Source: Bathymodiolus brooksi
Taxonomy: Eukaryota > Mollusca > Bivalvia > Mytilida > Modiolidae
DNA length: 64,000 nucleotides
Reading direction: 5' to 3'
NCBI GenBank assembly: GCA_963680875.1
Contig: OY804579.1
Location: 57,177,718-57,241,717, forward strand
Positions 59,181 through 64,000 of the stretch are shown piece by piece (positions within the stretch are counted from its first letter, which is position 1; each line of letters starts with the position of its first letter). The position numbers and the translations under genes were made by a program. The notes beneath the pieces are model-generated. The model had not been told where the DNA came from and searched no databases. It worked only from the letters and a program-made list of their open reading frames with translations.

Positions 59181-59978
59181 CAGTGTTCTAGCCAGGATTT
59201 GAAAAGGGCAGGGTGCTAAATCAAAAAAAGGCACTATCACGCATAAGCGTCATAATAAAAAAGGGCACCTGTATGTGGTATTCTTTTATTTCATTTGCTA
59301 CATCTGACATTACATTGTAAATTAGTTATATATGTATACTGTTACATAATATAATAAAATTCTGATTTTTTATTTTTATATAAAACTCCAAAATATTGAT
59401 TTAAAGCATACTTTATTGCTTTTTTCAAATTTTATATTATGATTAAAAAAAGTAATCAAATTTCAAAATTCTTCATAATTTAATTGTAAATGTTTTCTAT
59501 AGATCCATATTACACTTTTTAGCAGTATGTTAAATAACTTACGTTTTCACAGTAAAGAATGATTCTAAACTTTTATTTTCTTTGGCATTTTTGTTGCTCT
59601 CCTCATTCAGACGTCTTTCTCTGGACGTCATTTTGGTATTAGTGATTTTTATTTTAAGAACAACTCAGGGTAAATCACGAATTGCGTAAAAACTGATCAA
59701 TTAGAACAGCTGATCATCGGTTAACAAGGTAAACACTCTTTATGCAAATTTATTCATAGGTGGCACTGAAATCGGAGTAAGCAAATTGAAGAGAAAAACA
59801 AAATGGTGATGTACAATTCGGTGCTTAGGATCTCTTGAAAAGGGCACAATATAATAATTAGGGCAGGGTGTTTCAGAAAAAGGCAAGGGTGCTTTATATT
59901 AGAAAGATTTGGGCAGCAGGGCGCCACTATTTTAAGGCGGGCGTTCCGCCCTTAGACAACGTTCTAGCTAGAACACTG
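59181..59978. mobile_element. MITE with cagtgttctagc ends
   Basis: The ends cagtgttctagc and gctagaacactg are inverted repeats. Inside are aaaagggcagggtgct and related short motifs repeated near both ends (gaaaagggcacaatataata, agggcagggtgtttcag). There is no clear target duplication. It sits immediately before the Crypton-like ORF. Confidence 0.6.
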
Positions 59979-59992
59979 GTTTTGCCTCTCAT

Positions 59993-61143
59993 ATGGAGGA
60001 AGAAATTATTGCTAAACGACAAAATGTGGTACCAAAAAATACTGCCAAAGCAAACAAAGCAGGCGCGAATCTTCTCAGGGCATATCTTATTGAAAAAAAC
60101 ATGGAAAGTAACTTTGAATCTTTCAGTGCCATCAGAATGGCCGAAACACTTTGCCATTTTTACATGGACATTCGCACAAAAAATGGGGAACTGTACAAAG
60201 CCACTACTATGATGAACAATAGACATGCACTAAACAGATACTTGAAAAGCCCCCCTCATCTAAAAAAGTATGATATAATCACGAGGACAGAATTTTCCGA
60301 GGCTAATGAATGTTTCAAAACTGCAATGACCGAAATTAAAGCAACTGGAAAGGGGGACATTGAACATTATCCTGAAATAGAGCAAAGTGACTTAAACAAA
60401 ATTTACAACAGCATTTATCTAGATCCAAATACACCTACAGGTTTGGCAGACCGTGTACAAATGAACGTCCGTCTGTGTTTCTGTCGCCGTGCAAATGAGA
60501 ACATGGATTCCATGACGAAGGACACTTTCGTAGTCAAACAATACGCTGATACCGGACGTAAATACAATTGTATGTAGTAAAAAAGGTGGATGAACTCGCC
60601 AAAAATCACAGAGAATCTGATAGAGAAAAGGTATCCGGCCACATGCCCGCTGATGAAAATTGCCCTGAATATTTCCCTGTTATTAATTTTGAAAGTTACA
60701 TCAGTAAGCTAAACCCGGACTGTGATCGTCTTTGGCAGTATCCGAAAGACAGTTACATGTCAACTGATGAATGTTGGTTCCAAAAGAAACCAATCGGTCA
60801 AGATAGTTTGTCTCAGTTTATGCCTAAACTTAGCCAACAAATAGGACTATCAACTATTTATACTAACCATTCTGTCTGCGCCACTGGTGCTACAATCCTT
60901 GGTAGGAACTTTTCCATGGCTCAAATAATGTCAGTCACTGGCCATAAATACGTGTCATCTTGTGCCGTTTATCAACGTGTGTCAAACAACGAAAAACAAG
61001 TAATGGGAGATGTAATATCCAGTACTATTATAGGTAAGGTACCCGCATTACCTGCGCCACAACAACAGCTTGCAATTATGCCTCCAAATTCTGCGGTTGT
61101 TCCATCGACATCCTGCGTTTCAAACATTATTGATTTTGAGTGA
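59993..61143 (+). pseudogene. Crypton-like tyrosine recombinase, frameshifted
   Basis: Crypton elements move with a tyrosine recombinase and leave no inverted repeats. The first frame (59993-60577) has the N-terminal core-binding part (ETLCHFYMDIRTKNGELY) and the first arginine box LCFCRRANENMDSMTKD (Arg165/166). A frame change near 60570 leads to the second frame (to 61143), with the box-II region IYTNHSVCATGATIL, MSVTGHKYVSS and the candidate nucleophile Tyr in AVYQRVS. In box II the expected H-x-x-R is HSVC: the codon at 60877-60879 is TGC, one C-to-T step from CGC arginine. So the copy is broken twice, by a frameshift and a lost catalytic arginine. The start ATG follows the MITE directly, and the true 5' end may have been displaced. 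Confidence 0.85.
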
Positions 61144-61717
61144 CATTAACCTCAATGACTTATTTTCCGATTTCCATTCATTACCTCCAACTGTTATTTC
61201 TACACATCAATCGAGAACCATTCATGCTCCACTTTTCCATGGTTGTACCATCACAAATCTTAACATCACAATCAACCAAAATTGAATTTCGAGCCATGTG
61301 GAACTTTACTTTGACACTTTCTTTGTCGAGGCCTTTTTGGGGATATTCATAAATGATTTCATTATCTACATTTATTAAATCAAATTTTACTGTTTACAAT
61401 TATTGTTTAAAATATGTTATTTTTGTTTACTATTCTGTGATAATTAAACAGCTAACTGTTTGATTTTTTTCATATTTATGGATCCTGTAATTGCCCCGAA
61501 AGTTACGATTGGTCAAAACGTCACCATAGTCAAAGACTAAAAACGTCACAAGTCGAATGAATGCAGAGGCCTCAAATGGGATATCGTTAAGACATTATAA
61601 TTTTAGGATTATAAAAAACCTAGTTCCGTTTTTGACAGATATTTAATTTGAATTACAAAACATAAAAATCATGCAAATTTTTCTTTCTCTTTGATAAAAA
61701 TTTATGTATCGAAAATT
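61144..61717. other. intergenic, nothing recognised
   Basis: AT-rich, probably including the 3' part of the Crypton-like element. Its end cannot be defined because Cryptons lack inverted repeats. Confidence 0.4.
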
Positions 61718-61911
61718 CCAAAATAGTTTGGCATTTCCATACGGCACTGTCATCTTTTTTTTTTTTTTTTCTTCCTTAAATATGAAGATGTGAGCTATAA
61801 TATGATACCGTATTTCCAAAATAGTTTGGCATTTCCATACGGCACTCATCGTTTTTCTTTTCTTTTCTTCCTTAAATATGAAGATGTGAGCTATAATATG
61901 ATACCGTATTT
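61718..61911. repeat. 98-bp tandem duplication
   Basis: Two copies starting ccaaaatagtttggcatttc (61718 and 61816) run through gaagatgtgagctataatat and end at gataccgtattt. They differ mainly in the T-rich tract. The second copy runs straight into the MITE. Confidence 0.85.
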
Positions 61912-62339
61912 AGGGTTGTATAATGCACAGGATTTTGCCCAGATTCTTTATTTTGTAGGAGGGGTGCGCATTATAAACAGGAACAATATGTTTCACTCTT
62001 TCCCAGACCGGGAAATCACATGTCTGCCATGTTTTTTTGTTTACTATTGTCAACATGCAAAGTTAAATATTTCATCATATGAAAACACCAATAAAACCCA
62101 ACACATTTAATATTTTGCAACTTTATTGAAGATGAAAAGAGATAAATGGTTCTTAAATTCTCCCAGCAAATGAAACATGCTCAAAGGACTGAAAAATATA
62201 TACGATTGATATTTAATTCTTACATTTCCGACGACGATTTTTTTCAAAAATCCATGCGCATTATAGACACAAACTAGTTTTTTTCTGGAGATTTTCAAGG
62301 CCAAGCGGGGGTGCGCATTATGCAACCCTAAATACGGTA
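61902..62339. mobile_element. MITE with TA-bounded 28-bp inverted repeats
   Basis: The ends taccgtatttagggttgtat / atgcaaccctaaatacggta continue as aatgc and gcgcattat, and TA dinucleotides bound both sides, as in Tc1/mariner-type insertions. The interior has gtgcgcattata near both ends. Non-coding. Confidence 0.75.
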
Positions 62340-62369
62340 GTTATTCCGGTCATAGACAGGGTATATAAT

Positions 62370-62456
62370 GTCACATTCACGGCTCATGGAATATAAATCA
62401 TAAGCCGTGAATATGATTCGGCTCATGGAATATAAATCATAAGCCGTGAATGTGAC
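62370..62456. repeat. hairpin with an internal direct repeat
   Basis: Arms gtcacattcacggc / gccgtgaatgtgac enclose two direct copies (offset 39 bp, at 62380 and 62419) of a 33-bp sequence beginning cggctcatggaatataaatc. Each copy is itself partly palindromic (cggct...agccg). Confidence 0.8.
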
Positions 62457-63146
62457 ATATAATGATACACCATTTTTTATTTTCATTCAGATGCAGTTTG
62501 TTTTGGTGTAAGCATAAAGAACTATGTTATTGAGTTAATATTAGCCACAATTTTCCATGGTAGCATGTTTTTTACAGTATGTATGACATGTATTGTGCAG
62601 GAGGGGGGAATTACATAGGTAAAAAAACATCCCCAGTCTAGAATTTCTGAATTTTATGCAAAAACATGAGTTTCTATATACATGTATCAAAAGATAGATT
62701 ATAGGATGAGCTATCATATTTTATAGCATTTTTGCCTACTTTCTTATGCATTTAGAGTAATCGCAAATAACACTCTAAATACAAAAGAAATTCTGAAGAT
62801 ATATTAAACAGACCAAAAGTTGTATACCATACCACCCAGATGAGTGATACATCTATCGCAGTGATTTATCACTCTGACTGTACTGTAGGGAAGCAATATC
62901 AGTAGCACATTTTATTAGTAAATAAAAAACAAGTCCTTCTAATTGCATTTAGTTCCCTTCTAATGGGTTTATCAAGCAAAATGAATTTTTCTAAAGTGAA
63001 ATAAGATAAATAATAAATCTAATAGCAATGAAACATTGTCAAGAGTTCAAGTGACCTTCATTTTTGGCAACTGGTCATATGACACTGTACAAGTTGTAAA
63101 GACATGTGTTTAGTAGATTTTGTATAATGTTTGTCTTTTTTTGCAG
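62457..63146. other. upstream of the coiled-coil exon, nothing recognised
   Basis: AT-rich sequence ending at a polypyrimidine tract and acceptor (ttgtctttttttgcag, AG at 63145-63146). It is probably an intron of the next gene. Confidence 0.4.
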
Positions 63147-63171
63147 GATGCCTTAGCCTGTGAGATTTAAA

Positions 63172-63298
63172 ATGACTGAAAATGCCTGTCAGACTTCATT
63201 AGAAAACAAGCAGTCACAGGTGGCCAATGAAGAGATTCAAAAGTTAAAAGAAGAAAACTTCATTCTGCAAGGGAAACTTCGTGGTTATGCAACCTTAG
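63172..63298 (+). CDS. probable first coding exon of an unidentified coiled-coil protein (partial)
   Basis: After a strong acceptor (tctttttttgcag) and 25 bp of leader there is an ATG followed by 42 codons and a donor-like G|gtaacc in phase 1. The peptide starts MTENACQTSLENKQSQ and continues with EEIQKLKEENFILQGKL, a charged helix with leucine and isoleucine spacing like a short coiled coil. I do not recognise the family. The rest would lie to the right, beyond the SINE at 63480 and the window edge. The exon could instead end differently, since gtaacc is a weak donor; the open frame stops at 63342. Confidence 0.45.
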
Positions 63299-63479
63299 GT
63301 AACCAGATTTTAGAAATTTTATTTGCTATGAGAAGTGTATGACAAAGTCTCTTTCATATAAAGTTTAAGATTGGTGCCTCTTAAGCCATTAATTACCCAA
63401 CACCACATGCAAATTTCAAAGAAAATTCTGACATCTCAAATTCAAACACTGGATTAAGCAGTTAATACATATACTTGTA

Positions 63480-63739
63480 GGGGCAGTTGTGGTCATGATC
63501 GTATGGTAGTTGGATTTTCAACTACCTGTGCAATCAGTGCCTATCACCACTAAAGTTGTGAGTTCGAACTTCGTTCAGATGAGGTGTACTCGATACAACA
63601 TTATGTGATAAAGTTTGTCAGTGACTTGCTACAAGTCTGTTTTTTTTCCAGGTACTCCAGTTTCCTCCACCAATAAAACTAACTGCCATGATATAACTGA
63701 AATATTGTTGAAAGTGGCGTTAAACACCATAAACCAAAC
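63480..63739 (+). mobile_element. tRNA-headed SINE, family S1
   Basis: Full-length copy: ggtcatgatcgtatggtagt, B-box-like gtgagttcgaact, then gttgaaagtggcgttaaaca. The 12-bp flank catatacttgta occurs at 63468-63479 and 63740-63751. It probably lies in an intron of the coiled-coil gene. Confidence 0.88.
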
Positions 63740-64000
63740 CATATACTTGTACAATGTAGCCCTAGTTGATTGTTATAGTAGATTTAAAAAGGAATTGTGT
63801 TAGCTTATTGTATTTGACCACTAATGATAATGGGACTGAAATATTATAGTATCCACATTCTAATGAATGTTAATTTGAAATTGAAAATGGTCATCACACA
63901 CGAGAAAGTGGCAAATTTTTAAAAGTGTAATCTTCTTTGAATCCACTGATCATTTCATATGAAAGTACACTATTTAATGTCCTCTTGATAAGAATTTAAA

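Overview
The window looks like nuclear DNA from a marine mollusc, probably a bivalve. It is AT-rich and has a spliced animal gene with canonical GT..AG introns. It also holds several tRNA-headed SINEs that share one 3' domain (gatata..ctgaaatattg..gaaagtggcgttaaac) of a type known from bivalves and gastropods, plus a dense mixture of MITEs, foldback elements and LINE pieces. The organism call is inference; no species can be named from the sequence alone.

Region by region. 0-1.2 kb: first coding exon (minus strand) of a 4,5-DOPA-dioxygenase-like (LigB) gene that runs off the left edge. 1.2-1.7 kb: short shared upstream region. 1.7-19.1 kb: a complete 14-exon dynactin subunit 4 (p62) gene, plus strand, 455 codons, whose introns carry SINEs, Mutator-like (MULE) MITEs, a palindromic repeat, a decayed reverse-transcriptase fragment and a 53-bp minisatellite. 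19.1-29 kb: its 3' end, then gene-poor sequence with MITEs and SINEs. 29.1-35.9 kb: a satellite of about 135 copies of a 50-bp unit with higher-order structure. 36.3-42.1 kb: LINEs, including one nearly full-length endonuclease/reverse-transcriptase ORF with one internal stop. 42-53 kb: repeats, a 32-bp minisatellite and a LINE nested inside it. 53.2-55.4 kb: an IS630/Tc1-type transposon with wide catalytic spacing. 56.2-57.3 kb: an almost perfect 1.1-kb palindrome with an 8-bp target duplication. 57.5-59.0 kb: a LINE 3' end split by a MULE-like foldback element that carries a helicase exon fragment. 59.2-61.1 kb: a MITE and a Crypton-like tyrosine recombinase relic. 61.7-62.5 kb: duplications and hairpins. 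63.1-63.3 kb: the probable first coding exon of an unidentified coiled-coil gene.

Only three pieces look like host genes: the DOPA-dioxygenase-like exon, DCTN4 and the 63-kb exon. The first two are head to head with about 500 bp between start codons. Everything else recognisable is mobile or repetitive. The most unusual items are the helicase-carrying MULE-like element, a group of TIR elements with 6-bp target duplications (one expanded internally into a minisatellite), a SINE with two tRNA-like heads inside one pair of target duplications, and hairpins with unrelated arms but the same loop motif. All element boundaries and target duplications were read by eye.
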